Source: Gautieria morchelliformis (lineage: Eukaryota > Basidiomycota > Agaricomycetes > Gomphales > Gomphaceae). From it: 64,000 bases of DNA. The DNA is taken from positions 85,266-149,265 of the forward strand of contig WHVA01000268.1 of the NCBI GenBank assembly GCA_015179125.1. The letters run 5' to 3'. The notes beneath the pieces were generated by a model. It saw nothing but the letters and a program-made list of their open reading frames with translations, searched no databases and had not been told where the DNA came from. The position numbers and the translations under genes are program-made. Below, one piece after another: positions 45,592 through 56,800 of this stretch. Within the stretch, counting starts at the first letter, position 1. Every line of letters begins with the position of its first letter.

Positions 45592-46071
45592 TGTCAGGGG
45601 ACACCCTGTTTTCCATTTCCAGTTCCGACACCACACCCAGTTCCGACTCCATTTCCGACTCCGCTTCCGGTTCCGATTCCATCTCCGCATCCGCTTTCGG
45701 GAACAATTCCGCTTCTGGGAGAACTTCCACCAGTTCCGTTCGCCTTGCCAGTTCCACTCCAATTTCCGACTTCCGCCCCGGAACAGTGTCGGAAATCAAG
45801 CGACTCGCATAATAGGTGGCATCAAGGGTCGATCAAGGGTCAGGGGGATGCAGGGTTGATGGCGGGTGCCAAGCGTTGTCCCTGGCTGCGCAGCGTAGTA
45901 TAATACGGGCTCGCTGACATTGGGGGTCCTTAGACTTTTCTCTTTGGATTTCCCCTTGTCAGGTGAGAACCCCCTCTCTTGTATGCTCTGTTCATTTATA
46001 CATACTTTGGATTTCCCCTTGTCAGTTGTGTGGTAGTGTGATCTCCACGACTAGCCAGGGTTGCCCTTACA
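45592..46071 (+). repeat. 5' LTR of gypsy copy 1
   Basis: 480 bp. The first part is dominated by TTCCG-containing words. AGTATAATACGG at about 45896-45907 is a plausible TATA region. A 19-base direct repeat (CTTTGGATTTCCCCTTGTC) occurs twice near the 3' end, at about 45943 and 46006. Confidence 0.93.
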
Positions 46072-46258
46072 GCAGAAAAGTCTCTCCCTTAGAGGACCGG
46101 CGGTCGTACTGCGCGTTGCATTCGCCATAGGTGCGTTCGGAATCGGAGACAGCGACTCGGAGATCGCAACCTCTTCCGCACATACAGCGTACGACAGCCC
46201 CTCTTCTTACGTCGAGCTCCCAACCCCGGAAATCCCGTCCCATATTTCTCCTTCCAAC

Positions 46259-47434
46259 ATGGATCCGGACGATCGTCTTCAGAATATGGAGGAGGAATTG
46301 ACGCGGAACCGGATGAAGACCGACGCGATTGAAACAGCCTTACAAGCGATTTTGGCTAAGTTAGATATTCCACAAGGTGGTGGAAATGAAATGCTGGACG
46401 ATCCGGATTTCGGAAAAGCGGAACTAACGGAAAAGAGGATGTCCGCGAAGTTAGCAAAGGTCAAACCCGCAACTCCGGCGGACTTTGACGGAGATCGGGA
46501 GAAGGGACGCGCATTCTTCAACACATGCAGCATCTACTTCGCCATTGTCGGAGACCTCTTTCCGAACGACCAGGCTCGGATTCACTGGACGTTGTCCTTT
46601 TTCAAATCGGACCGTGCAGCCCGTTTTGCAAACAAGGTGATCCGACATGAAGCAAAGGGCAAGGGGAACTACTTCCGGGACTGGGACGCGTTCGAGAAAA
46701 CATTTTCCGACCAGTTCTGCCCGAAAAACGAGCAGCTCACAGCCCTTACAAAGCTCGAGGGGACGAGCTGGTACCAGGCCAAAGATCCGGTCGATGACTA
46801 CATCGATCGCTTCCAGGAGCTCATCGACCTTGCGGAATATGACGACGACAAGACGATCGTCATCAAATTCCGACGAGGACTTGATCCGACGCTCCAGAAC
46901 CAAGTTGCGCTGCTTGGGGATGGAGCTCCGGATTTTGATGACCCGGAAGGGTGGTACCAAGCTGCGCAGAAGGTTTCTCGGAACAGGGAGGCAAATGAGG
47001 CCTTCGTGGAGACGAGTCGGAACACGACACGCAGTTCCGCTCGTCCTACTCAACCTGTGCCAAAACCCGGAAGCGCATTCATTCCCACACGGAAATTATT
47101 TCCGATGCTTGCTCCGCCTGCTCCTATTAGGAACCATAGCCCTCCTCCCTCGAAGAGTGGCCCTGCCCCGATGGATGTTGACCGCATGCGCGGAAAAGGC
47201 CACGGAACTATCACCTGCTTCCGCTGCCGACAACCAGGCCACTATGCTCGCGAGTGCCCCCAAGCCTTTGATATCCGGCTTATGACCACAGAGGAGAAAC
47301 TCGAGATCCTTCCAGAGTTCCTCGCACTTGCGGACATAAACGGAGTGCCCACTGCGGAAGAGCTTTCCGAAAATGCGGAACATGGTCTACCGGAAGCGGA
47401 AGATGCGTCGGATTTTGTGACACGCAGCGGGTGA
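46259..47434 (+). CDS. gypsy gag, 391 aa
   Basis: The start ATG 46259 (MDPDDRLQNMEEELTRNRMK) is the first ATG in a frame that is open further upstream. It codes for a retrotransposon Gag: an N-terminal helical region, the core with FFNTCSIYFAIVGDLFPND and WDAFEKTFSDQFCPKNEQL, and a CCHC zinc knuckle (CFRCRQPGHYAREC) near residue 320. Gag forms the particle and binds RNA. It stops at TGA 47432-47434, just where the pol frame lies one base back. A heptamer G GAT TTT at 47410-47416 could direct -1 frameshifting. This copy is intact. Confidence 0.9.
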   Translation: MDPDDRLQNMEEELTRNRMKTDAIETALQAILAKLDIPQGGGNEMLDDPDFGKAELTEKRMSAKLAKVKPATPADFDGDREKGRAFFNTCSIYFAIVGDLFPNDQARIHWTLSFFKSDRAARFANKVIRHEAKGKGNYFRDWDAFEKTFSDQFCPKNEQLTALTKLEGTSWYQAKDPVDDYIDRFQELIDLAEYDDDKTIVIKFRRGLDPTLQNQVALLGDGAPDFDDPEGWYQAAQKVSRNREANEAFVETSRNTTRSSARPTQPVPKPGSAFIPTRKLFPMLAPPAPIRNHSPPPSKSGPAPMDVDRMRGKGHGTITCFRCRQPGHYARECPQAFDIRLMTTEEKLEILPEFLALADINGVPTAEELSENAEHGLPEAEDASDFVTRSG

Positions 47435-50400
47435 GATGTGTGCCCCTGCTGCCTGTACATAACCGGTTTGCCTGTCTTGAAGTAGAGAATGAAAAGCCCC
47501 CACTCCCCTCACTTCGTACAGACCCACCGGATAAAGTCACACAAAAACCAAATCTGACACCCCATCCATCCCGCATCCGCCCTTGGGAGAGACGCCTTCC
47601 GAAGCGCTATGTTGTTGCTGCCACCCCTGGCCCCAAGTCACTAGTCATTAAGGTGGAGATCCAGACGACAGATACGGCGGAAGTCAAATCCGGACCCGCC
47701 CTTGTCGATTGCGGGGCCACTGGTCAGTTTATGGCCGGGACTATGTGGAACGGAACCGACTGACCACGCGGAAGTTGCAACGTGCAATCCCGGTGTTCAA
47801 TGTGGATGGAAGCACCAATGAGGCAGGGTCCATCACGGAGATAGTAGACACAATTCTCCGCTACGATGGACACTCAGAACGCACTTCCTTTGCAGTCACC
47901 AGCCTGGGGAAGCAGGACATCATCCTCGGGTTTACCTGGCTTCAGGAGCACAACCCGGAGATCAATTGGCAGACTCGGAAGGTACTGATGAGTCGATGTC
48001 CAGCCAAGTGCCACATGTGCAGGTCGGAACTGCGGAAGGAGCGCCAGGAGCAGCGGAAGACCGAACGGCTCATACAGACATGTCGTTCTGGCCCCCATCC
48101 ACTGCTTGCAGAAGAAGACTCGGAAGCGGAATTTGAACCGGATCCCACTTCCGATTCCGATTCCGATTCCGACGTCATCCGACTCGGCCCGGAAGACATT
48201 CTGGCGGAAGGGGAGCGCTTGCTGTACGTAAACCTTCCGCCGGAAGCGGAACACATCCGTGCCACCGGAAATATTTCGCAACGCCTTGCTGAAGCCTCCA
48301 AGAGGCATGATAGAGTAGAGGCGGAAATTCCGGAGTACCTGCGAGAGTTCGAGGACGTCTTTTCCAAGGAGTCGTTTGATACCCTGCCTCCACGGAAGCT
48401 GTGGGACCACGCCATCGAGTTGGAGCCTGGGTCAAAGCCCACCAACTGCAAGGTCTACCCGCTGTCACCCAAGGAGCAGGTAGAGCTCGATGCGTTCCTT
48501 GCGGAAAACCTCCGTACAGGGAGGATCCGCCCCTCCAAGTCACCCATGGCATCTCCGGTGTTCTTCATCAAGAAGAAGGATGGCTCGCTCAGACTTGTGC
48601 AGGACTACCGGGCCTTGAATGCGATCACAATCAAGAACCGGTACCCCATTCCACTCATTTCCGAATTGATCACACAACTCCGCGGGGCGAGGTACTTCAC
48701 TAAGCTGGATGTCCGCTGGGGCTTCAACAATGTCCGGATCCGGGAGGGAGACGAGTGGAAGGCCGCATTCCGCACCAATCGAGGACTCTTTGAGCCACAG
48801 GTCATGTTCTTTGGCCTCACCAACAGTCCCGCCACATTCCAGACGATGATGAATGACATTTTCCGTGACATGATAGCAGAAGGGGTTGTCTGCGTCTACC
48901 TCGATGACATCCTCATTTTCACGAAAACAATGTCCGAACATCGGGAAGTCGTGCGGAGAGTGCTGGAACGGCTCCGGGAGTACAACCTGTGTCTCAAGCC
49001 GGAAAAGTGCGAATTTGAGCGGACGCGGATAGAGTATCTTGGGGTGATTGTATCGGAAGGAAAGGTGGAAATGGACCCAGTCAAGGTTTCCGGTGTATCG
49101 GATTGGCCCGTGCCGCGAAACAAGAAGGAGGTCCAGTCCTTCATTGGGTTTGTCAATTTCTACCGGCGGTTCATCAAGGACTTCTCCTGCCACGCCCGTG
49201 CCCTCTTCGACCTCACCAAGAAGGAGGTTGGATGGCGGTGGGGAGAGCCGGAACAGACTTCCTTTGACAAACTCAAGGAGCTGATCACTTCCGCCCCGGT
49301 CCTGATCTTTCCCGACGACTCTCGCCCTTATCGAGTCGAGGCGGATTCTTCCGACGCAGCTACCGGAGCGGTCTTGTCACAGCAGTCATCGGAAGATGGT
49401 GGGGGGTGGCATCCGATTGCCTTCTTCTCTAAGAGCCTTAGTCCGGTCGAGCGGAACTATGAGATCCATGACAAGGAGATGCTGGCAATCATCCGAGCGC
49501 TGGAGGAGTGGCGACACTTCCTCGAGGGTGCTCTATGCCCTTTTGAGATCTGGACAGACCACAAGAACCTCGAGTATTTCCGCATGGCTAAGAAGCTGAA
49601 CCGACGACAAGCACGGTGGTCCCTACACCTGTCCCGGTTTGACTTCATGCTCCACCACCGCCCCGGCCGCACCATGGGCAAGCCCGATGCCCTATCCCGC
49701 CGCGCGGATCACGGAAGCGGAAGTGGAGACAACGCGGATATGACACTGCTCCGCCCAAGTCTCTTTGCAATCCGTGCCCTAGAAGGAGTAACTGCAGTTG
49801 GGGCGGAAGCGGAAATGCTCCGGGATATCCGAGGCAGTACCGGAATGGAGAGAAGGAGGAGTCGGTGGTGAAGGCAGTGGAGGAACTCCGGAAGGGGCAC
49901 TCACGGTCTGTACGGGCAGCGGAATGGTCGGAACGTGATGGACTGCTCCACTTCAGAGGCAAGGTCTATGTTCCGGGTGGGGCGGACCTCCGCCGTCGCA
50001 TCGTGTCCCAGCACCATGACACACGGGTCGCTGGGCATGCTGGCAGGTGGAAGACGCTGGAGTTAGTGGCTCGGAATTACTGGTGGCCTCAGATGTCCCG
50101 CTACATCGGACAGTACGTGAAGACGTGTGACCTTTGTCTCCGAACCAAAGCGCAACGACGTCCGCCCGTCGGAGAACTTGTTCCGCTCCCGATTCCCGAA
50201 TCCCGCTGGGACACCATCAGTGTCGACTTCATCGTTGAACTCCCAGAGTCTCATGGCTACGACGCGATCATGAACGTCGTGGATTCGGTGAGCAAGGTGT
50301 CCCACTTCATTCCGACGCACACGACGATCACAGCCCTCGGAGCGGCCCGCCTGTTCCTTGCACATGTCTGGAAGTTGCATGGGCTCCCGAAGCAAGTCGT

Positions 50401-51565
50401 TTCCGACCGAGGTCCGCAGTTTGTCACGGAACTGACTCGGGAGCTCTACCGCCTGCTCGGCATAAAGCTGGCTACCACCACAGCGTACCATCCGCAGGGT
50501 GACGGACAGACGGAACGGGTCAATCAGGAGTTGGAGCAATATCTCCGCCTCTTTGTCAATGAGAGGCAGGATGACTGGGATGAGTTACTTCCGCTGGCGG
50601 AATTCCAATACAACAACCATGTCCATTCCGCCACGCAACAGACTCCCTTCATGCTTGACTCCGGACGACACCCGCGGATGGGCTTCGAACCACGCCAGGC
50701 TGACTCCCGACTCGAGACGGTCAATGAGTTCCGAGACCGCATGGACTCCACCCTTTCGGAAGCCAAGTCGGCCCTTGCGAAGGCCAAGGATGACATGGCA
50801 AGGTACTACAACCGACGCCGGGTTCCTGCCCCAGAGTACCAAGTTGGAGACAAGGTGTACCTAGATGCAAGTGACATCCGCACCACACGCCCTTCACAGA
50901 AGCTTGCCCACCGCTACCTTGGGCCCTTCACGGTGACGCGGAGGGTTGGACGGAATGCATACCGCCTCCGACTTCCGATGTCCATGTCCCGCCTCCACCC
51001 CGTCTTCAATGTGGTGAAGTTACTCCCTATGCTTGAGGACCCAATTCCACGTCGGAAGGCTCATCCGCCACCTCCGCCAGAAATTGTAGATGGGGAAGAG
51101 CACTACGTGGTAGAACGGATCCTGGACAGCCGGTTTGTGCGAGGACGACTCCAATTCCTCGTGAAATGGGAAGGGTATGGGTACGAGGAGAATTCGTGGG
51201 TCCCGGAGCAAGATGTTTCCGCTCCTGACAAACTCCGGGAGTTCTACAGGACACATCCAGGTGCCCCTCGCCGAATCCGCTCGCTGGCATTTCAATCCCT
51301 TGTGTCCCGCGCTTCGAGGACGCAGCACGCTAGAAGGGGGGTGATGTCAGGGGACACCCTGTTTTCCATTTCCAGTTCCGACACCACACCCAGTTCCGAC
51401 TCCATTTCCGACTCCGCTTCCGGTTCCGATTCCATCTCCGCATCCGCTTTCGGGAACAATTCCGCTTCTGGGAGAACTTCCACCAGTTCCGTTCGCCTTG
51501 CCAGTTCCACTCCAATTTCCGACTTCCGCCCCGGAACAGTGTCGGAAATCAAGCGACTCGCATAA
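47411..51565 (+). pseudogene. gypsy pol: protease, RT, RNase H, integrase, chromodomain
   Basis: Read in the -1 frame after gag. Protease motif LVDCGATGQFM lies at about 47700-47733, then a one-base deletion. RT has VYLDDILIF near 48895-48920. RNase H begins [17 protein letters not shown] (49330). A second deletion lies near 49831. Integrase follows: HHCC zinc finger (HHDTRVAGHAGRW to CDLCLRTK), DDE residues in VDFIVEL, VSDRGPQF and the HPQGDGQTERVNQEL region, and then a chromodomain (EEHYVVERILDSRF, WEGYGYEENSWVPE; 51098-51240). The frame runs into the 3' LTR and stops at 51563-51565 after a Ser-rich tail. Copy 2 lacks these two lesions. Confidence 0.9.
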
Positions 51566-51824
51566 TAGGTGGCATCAAGGGTCGATCAAGGGTCAGGGGG
51601 ATGCAGGGTTGATGGCGGGTGCCAAGCGTTGTCCCTGGCTGCGCAGCGTAGTATAATACGGGCTCGCTGACATTGGGGGTCCTTAGACTTTTCTCTTTGG
51701 ATTTCCCCTTGTCAGGTGAGAACCCCCTCTCTTGTATGCTCTGTTCATTTATACATACTTTGGATTTCCCCTTGTCAGTTGTGTGGTAGTGTGATCTCCA
51801 CGACTAGCCAGGGTTGCCCTTACA
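51345..51824 (+). repeat. 3' LTR of gypsy copy 1
   Basis: 480 bp, identical as read to 45592-46071. A purine tract AGAAGGGGGGTGA precedes it. The target duplication GAGCT follows it. Confidence 0.93.
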
Positions 51825-51829
51825 GAGCT

Positions 51830-52140
51830 GAGGCGGGCGCCAGAGCAGGAGCCAGAGCAGGAGTCAGTGTTGGAGCAGGAGCAGGAGCTGGACATGGGGT
51901 GGATGTTGTGGCTGGAGCTGGTGATATAGGATATAGCTGGAGCCAGTGATATAGCTGGAGCCGGCCCTGGACCTTGTGTTTGACCTGGAGCAGGAGATAT
52001 AGCTGGGGCGGGGGCTGGATCTGGAGATATAGGATATAGTCAGAGCAGGAGCAGAAGCTCTGGCACCAGCACCAGCTCCCCTGCAGTTGAAGATGGACAT
52101 GAGCTTCTAGCTCCTGGCCCCAATCCCAGGCACAGCCTAG
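51830..52140. repeat. GAGCAGGAGC / ATAGCTGGAGC minisatellite-like tract
   Basis: Short imperfect repeats of GAGCAGGAGC, GCTGGAGC and GATATAGG words. No coding function is supported. Confidence 0.7.
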
Positions 52141-52589
52141 CAATATGATGGCTGATGCAACCCTATGCTGATAGCCTAGGGATCTGGAAGATGGTGAGGT
52201 CATTGACCGCACCATAGTTATCTCTCCAATTGAAGACAAGGAACCCCCCAACCACGTGTCTCCACATGTGGTCAAGGATGAGGTGTCACCAGGCAACATG
52301 CCAGTGTCCCCACCCCAGGCGCCCCTGCCAGTAGACAAGGGCAAGGGTTGAGAAACCTTGCCATCGTTGGATGGCAGAGTATCAACATCAGATTGGACAT
52401 CAAGACAGGCTCAAAGTCAAGACCCCGATCATCACTTGAGAAGTGGAGCAACCGTCATTCCCGATGGGAAATGACAACATAAAAGACGACTGCCTGACGA
52501 CGGTCATGAGCCCTGTTGACAAAGAGATGGCAGCTGCCATGGCCAAGCAAGTACAGGAAGCCATGCACAGGAATACCATCTCAGGCCTC
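52141..52589. other. Unassigned stretch
   Basis: No gene recognised. A short reading near 52500-52570 (VDKEMAAAMAKQVQEAMHR) resembles helical retroelement or low-complexity sequence only by composition. Confidence 0.35.
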
Positions 52590-53053
52590 TGTTAAGAACG
52601 TAAGTCATACTTAAGACTCAACCCGAGGGCCGAGCTGAGGTAACCGAAGTTCCGGAACAGAGGGCTTGGCTTCAACTTCGTAGGTTGCGCCCACTACAGT
52701 GTTCCGCGAAACGGATTCAGGGACAGGTTCAGCTGGAAGCCGAGGTTTGGAAACAAGGATCAGACAGAGGAGCGGAAGATACGAGGAATCTAAGTCGATA
52801 TCAGAACTGAGGAATTAGTGTACATGATGGGGGGTTTATATACTAATTTGCAAGGAACGGAAAGAGGGCATCAATGCCCGTATTGAGCAGGAAGCAGGGT
52901 TGACGGACGATCATCAGAAATGGAGCAGGACTATCTAGGAAAGGGGATCAGGGTGAATGATGAACTGATAGGGAACCTGAGTTAAGCGCGAAGGTTCCTG
53001 AGCGAGAACCGAGGCCGAGGCCTTGGGTCCGGACTCGGGAATGAGTCTTAACA
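52590..53053 (+). repeat. LTR of another gypsy-like family (464 bp)
   Basis: Begins TGTTAAGA and ends TCTTAACA, an 8-bp inverted terminus. It shares GGCTTCAACTTCGTAGGTTGC and a TTTATATAC block with the solo LTR at 44321. No matching 5-bp flanks are present (GCCTC versus GTACC), so it is probably one end of a larger, truncated element rather than a solo LTR. A gag-like frame follows on the same strand. Confidence 0.65.
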
Positions 53054-53183
53054 GTACCTCCCCCTTATGGCCGAACCCATGAGGCCATAAGTGAGATCCC
53101 AGAGATTGCTGGGACAGGGGTATTACATAAGTTTTGTTTCACGTCTCTTTTTCTGCTTCCTCCCATCACCATCAAAATTCCTC

Positions 53184-53347
53184 ATGTCAGACATCCAAGA
53201 TGCCCAAGAGCCTACAATCGAGGAACTCGACGCAGAGCTTGAGCACGAGGAACGAGAGGCAGAGAGGAAGAGGGAGGAACTGAAGGAGAAGCGTCGCCTC
53301 GCCCAGGAGCGCAGGGACGCGGTGGGAAAAAAGAGGAGGGAGGACGA
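53184..53347 (+). pseudogene. Truncated coiled-coil, gag-like N-terminus
   Basis: ATG 53184 opens a 54-codon frame, MSDIQDAQEPTIEELDAELE followed by a Lys/Arg/Glu-rich coiled coil (EREAERKREELKEKRR). At 53348 it is cut by the LTR of gypsy copy 2. Its place about 130 bp after the LTR at 52590 suggests it is the start of that element's gag. A host protein cannot be excluded. Confidence 0.5.
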
Positions 53348-53827
53348 TGGAAGGGCAACCCTGGCTAGTCGTGGAGATCACACTACCACACAACTGACAA
53401 GGGGAAATCCAAAGTATGTATAAATGAACAGAGCATACAAGAGAGGGGGTTCTCACCTGACAAGGGGAAATCCAAAGAGAAAAGTCTAAGGACCCCCAAT
53501 GTCAGCGAGCCCGTATTATACTACGCTGCGCAGCCAGGGACAACGCTTGGCACCCGCCATCAACCCTGCATCCCCCTGACCCTTGATCGACCCTTGATGC
53601 CACCTATTATGCGAGTCGCTTGATTTCCGACACTGTTCCGGGGCGGAAGTCGGAAATTGGAGTGGAACTGGCAAGGCGAACGGAACTGGTGGAAGTTCTC
53701 CCAGAAGCGGAATTGTTCCCGAAAGCGGATGCGGAGATGGAATCGGAACCGGAAGCGGAGTCGGAAATGGAGTCGGAACTGGGTGTGGTGTCGGAACTGG
53801 AAATGGAAAACAGGGTGTCCCCTGACA
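53348..53827 (-). repeat. 3' LTR of gypsy copy 2
   Basis: 480 bp, matching copy 1 LTRs except that the terminal word reads TGGAAGGG instead of TGTAAGGG on the plus strand. Confidence 0.9.
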
Positions 53828-56800
53828 TCACCCCCCTTCTAGCGTGCTGCGTCCTCGAAGCGCGGGACACAAGGGATTGAAATGCCAGCGAGCGGATTCG
53901 GCGAGGGGCACCTGGATGTGTCCTGTAGAACTCCCGGAGTTTGTCAGGAGCGGAAACATCTTGCTCCGGGACCCACGAATTCTCCTCGTACCCATACCCT
54001 TCCCATTTCACGAGGAATTGGAGTCGTCCTCGCACAAACCGGCTGTCCAGGATCCGTTCTACCACGTAGTGCTCTTCCCCATCTACAATTTCTGGCGGAG
54101 GTGGCGGATGAGCCTTCCGACGTGGAATTGGGTCCTCAAGCATAGGGAGTAACTTCACCACATTGAAGACGGGGTGGAGGCGGGACATGGACATCGGAAG
54201 TCGGAGGCGGTATGCATTCCGTCCAACCCTCCGCGTCACCGTGAAGGGCCCAAGGTAGCGGTGGGCAAGCTTCTGTGAAGGGCGTGTGGTGCGGATGTCA
54301 CTTGCATCTAGGTACACCTTGTCTCCAACTTGGTACTCTGGGGCAGGAACCCGGCGTCGGTTGTAGTACCTTGCCATGTCATCCTTGGCCTTCGCAAGGG
54401 CCGACTTGGCTTCCGAAAGGGTGGAGTCCATGCGGTCTCGGAACTCATTGACCGTCTCGAGTCGGGAGTCAGCCTGGCGTGGTTCGAAGCCCATCCGCGG
54501 GTGTCGTCCGGAGTCAAGCATGAAGGGAGTCTGTTGCGTGGCGGAATGGACATGGTTGTTGTATTGGAATTCCGCCAGCGGAAGTAACTCATCCCAGTCA
54601 TCCTGCCTCTCATTGACAAAGAGGCGGAGATATTGCTCCAACTCCTGATTGACCCGTTCCGTCTGTCCGTCACCCTGCGGATGGTACGCTGTGGTGGTAG
54701 CCAGCTTTATGCCGAGCAGGCGGTAGAGCTCCCGAGTCAGTTCCGCGACAAACTGCGGACCTCGGTCGGAAACGACTTGCTTCGGGAGCCCATGCAACTT
54801 CCAGACATGTGCAAGGAACAGGCGGGCCGCTCCGAGGGCTGTGATCGTCGTGTGCGTCGGAATGAAGTGGGACACCTTGCTCACCGAATCCACGACGTTC
54901 ATGATCGCGTCGTAGCCTTGAGACTCTGGGAGTTCAACGATGAAGTCGACACTGATGGTGTCCCAGCGGGATTCGGGAATCGGGAGCGGAACAAGTTCTC
55001 CGACGGGCGGACGTCGTTGCGCTTTGGTTCGGAGACAAAGGTCACACGTCTTCACGTACTGTCCGATGTAGCGGGACATCTGAGGCCACCAGTAATTCCG
55101 AGCCACTAACTCCAGCGTCTTCCACCTGCCAGCATGCCCAGCGACCCGTGTGTCATGGTGCTGGGACACGATGCGACGGCGGAGGTCCGCCCCACCCGGA
55201 ACATAGACCTTGCCTCTGAAGTGGAGCAGTCCATCACGTTCCGACCATTCCGCTGCCCGTACAGACCGTGAGTGCCCCTTCCGGAGTTCCTCCACTGCCT
55301 TCACCACCGACTCCTCCTTCTCTCCATTCCGGTACTGCCTCCGGATATCCCGGAGCATTTCCGCTTCCGCCCCAACTGCAGTTACTCCTTCTAGGGCACG
55401 GATTGCAAAGAGACTTGGGCGGAGCAGTGTCATATCCGCGTTGTCTCCACTTCCGCTTCCGTGATCCGCGCGGCGGGATAGGGCATCGGGCTTGCCCATG
55501 GTGCGGCCGGGGCGGTGGTGGAGCATGAAGTCAAACCGGGACAGGTGTAGGGACCACCGTGCTTGTCGTCGGTTCAGCTTCTTAGCCATGCGGAAATACT
55601 CGAGGTTCTTGTGGTCTGTCCAGATCTCAAAAGGGCATAGAGCACCCTCGAGGAAGTGTCGCCACTCCTCCAGCGCTCGGATGATTGCCAGCATCTCCTT
55701 GTCATGGATCTCATAGTTCCGCTCGACCGGACTAAGGCTCTTAGAGAAGAAGGCAATCGGATGCCACCCCCCACCATCTTCCGATGACTGCTGTGACAAG
55801 ACCGCTCCGGTAGCTGCGTCGGAAGAATCCGCCTCGACTCGATAAGGGCGAGAGTCGTCGGGAAAGATCAGGACCGGGGCGGAAGTGATCAGCTCCTTGA
55901 GTTTGTCAAAGGAAGTCTGTTCCGGCTCTCCCCACCGCCATCCAACCTCCTTCTTGGTGAGGTCGAAGAGGGCACGGGCGTGGCAGGAGAAGTCCTTGAT
56001 GAACCGCCGGTAGAAATTGACAAACCCAATGAAGGACTGGACCTCCTTCTTGTTTCGCGGCACGGGCCAATCCGATACACCGGAAACTTTGACTGGGTCC
56101 ATTTCCACCTTTCCTTCCGACACAATCACCCCAAGATACTCTATCCGCGTCCGCTCAAATTCGCACTTTTCCGGCTTGAGACACAGGTTGTACTCCCGGA
56201 GCCGTTCCAGCACTCTCCGCACGACTTCCCGATGTTCGGACATTGTTTTCGTGAAAATGAGGATGTCATCGAGGTAGACGCAGACAACCCCTTCTGCTAT
56301 CATGTCACGGAAAATGTCATTCATCATCGTCTGGAATGTGGCGGGACTGTTGGTGAGGCCAAAGAACATGACCTGTGGCTCAAAGAGTCCTCGATTGGTG
56401 CGGAATGCGGCCTTCCACTCGTCTCCCTCCCGGATCCGGACATTGTTGAAGCCCCAGCGGACATCCAGCTTAGTGAAGTACCTCGCCCCGCGGAGTTGTG
56501 TGATCAGTTCGGAAATGAGTGGAATGGGGTACCGGTTCTTGATCGTGATCGCATTCAAGGCCGGTAGTCCTGCACAAGTCTGAGCGAGCCATCCTTCTTC
56601 TTGATGAAGAACACCGGAGATGCCATGGGTGACTTGGAGGGGCGGATCCTCCCTGTACGGAGGTTTTCCGCAAGGAACGCATCGAGCTCTACCTGCTCCT
56701 TGGGTGACAGCGGGTAGACCTTGCAGTTGGTGGGCTTTGACCCAGGCTCCAACTCGATGGCGTGGTCCCACAGCTTCCGTGGAGGCAGGGTATCAAACGA

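Larger units (their letters stand above)
45592..51824 (+). mobile_element. Full-length gypsy (chromovirus) element, copy 1
   Basis: 6233 bp bounded by two 480-bp LTRs (TGTCAGGGG to CTTACA) that read as identical, with the 5-bp target duplication GAGCT at 45587-45591 and 51825-51829. The order is LTR, gag, protease, RT, RNase H, integrase, chromodomain, polypurine tract (51332-51344) and LTR. Identical LTRs imply recent insertion. Two single-base deletions in pol (near 47734 and 49831, relative to copy 2) break the frame. The insertion lies at the 5' edge of the MAPK pseudogene. Confidence 0.95.

Noticed and set aside
46451..47053. 200-codon frame antisense to gag
   Set aside because: Complement of a conserved Gag core; no domain, and the same shadow recurs at 58119-58721 in copy 2.
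52590..53053. Solo LTR with target duplication
   Set aside because: The flanking pentamers do not match, and a gag-like frame follows, so it is more likely the 5' end of a truncated element.
53620..53880. Acidic antisense ORF in the gypsy LTR (ELVEVLPEAELFPKADAEME)
   Set aside because: It is the complement of the Ser-rich pol tail and a product of the TTCCG word bias; no independent evidence of coding.
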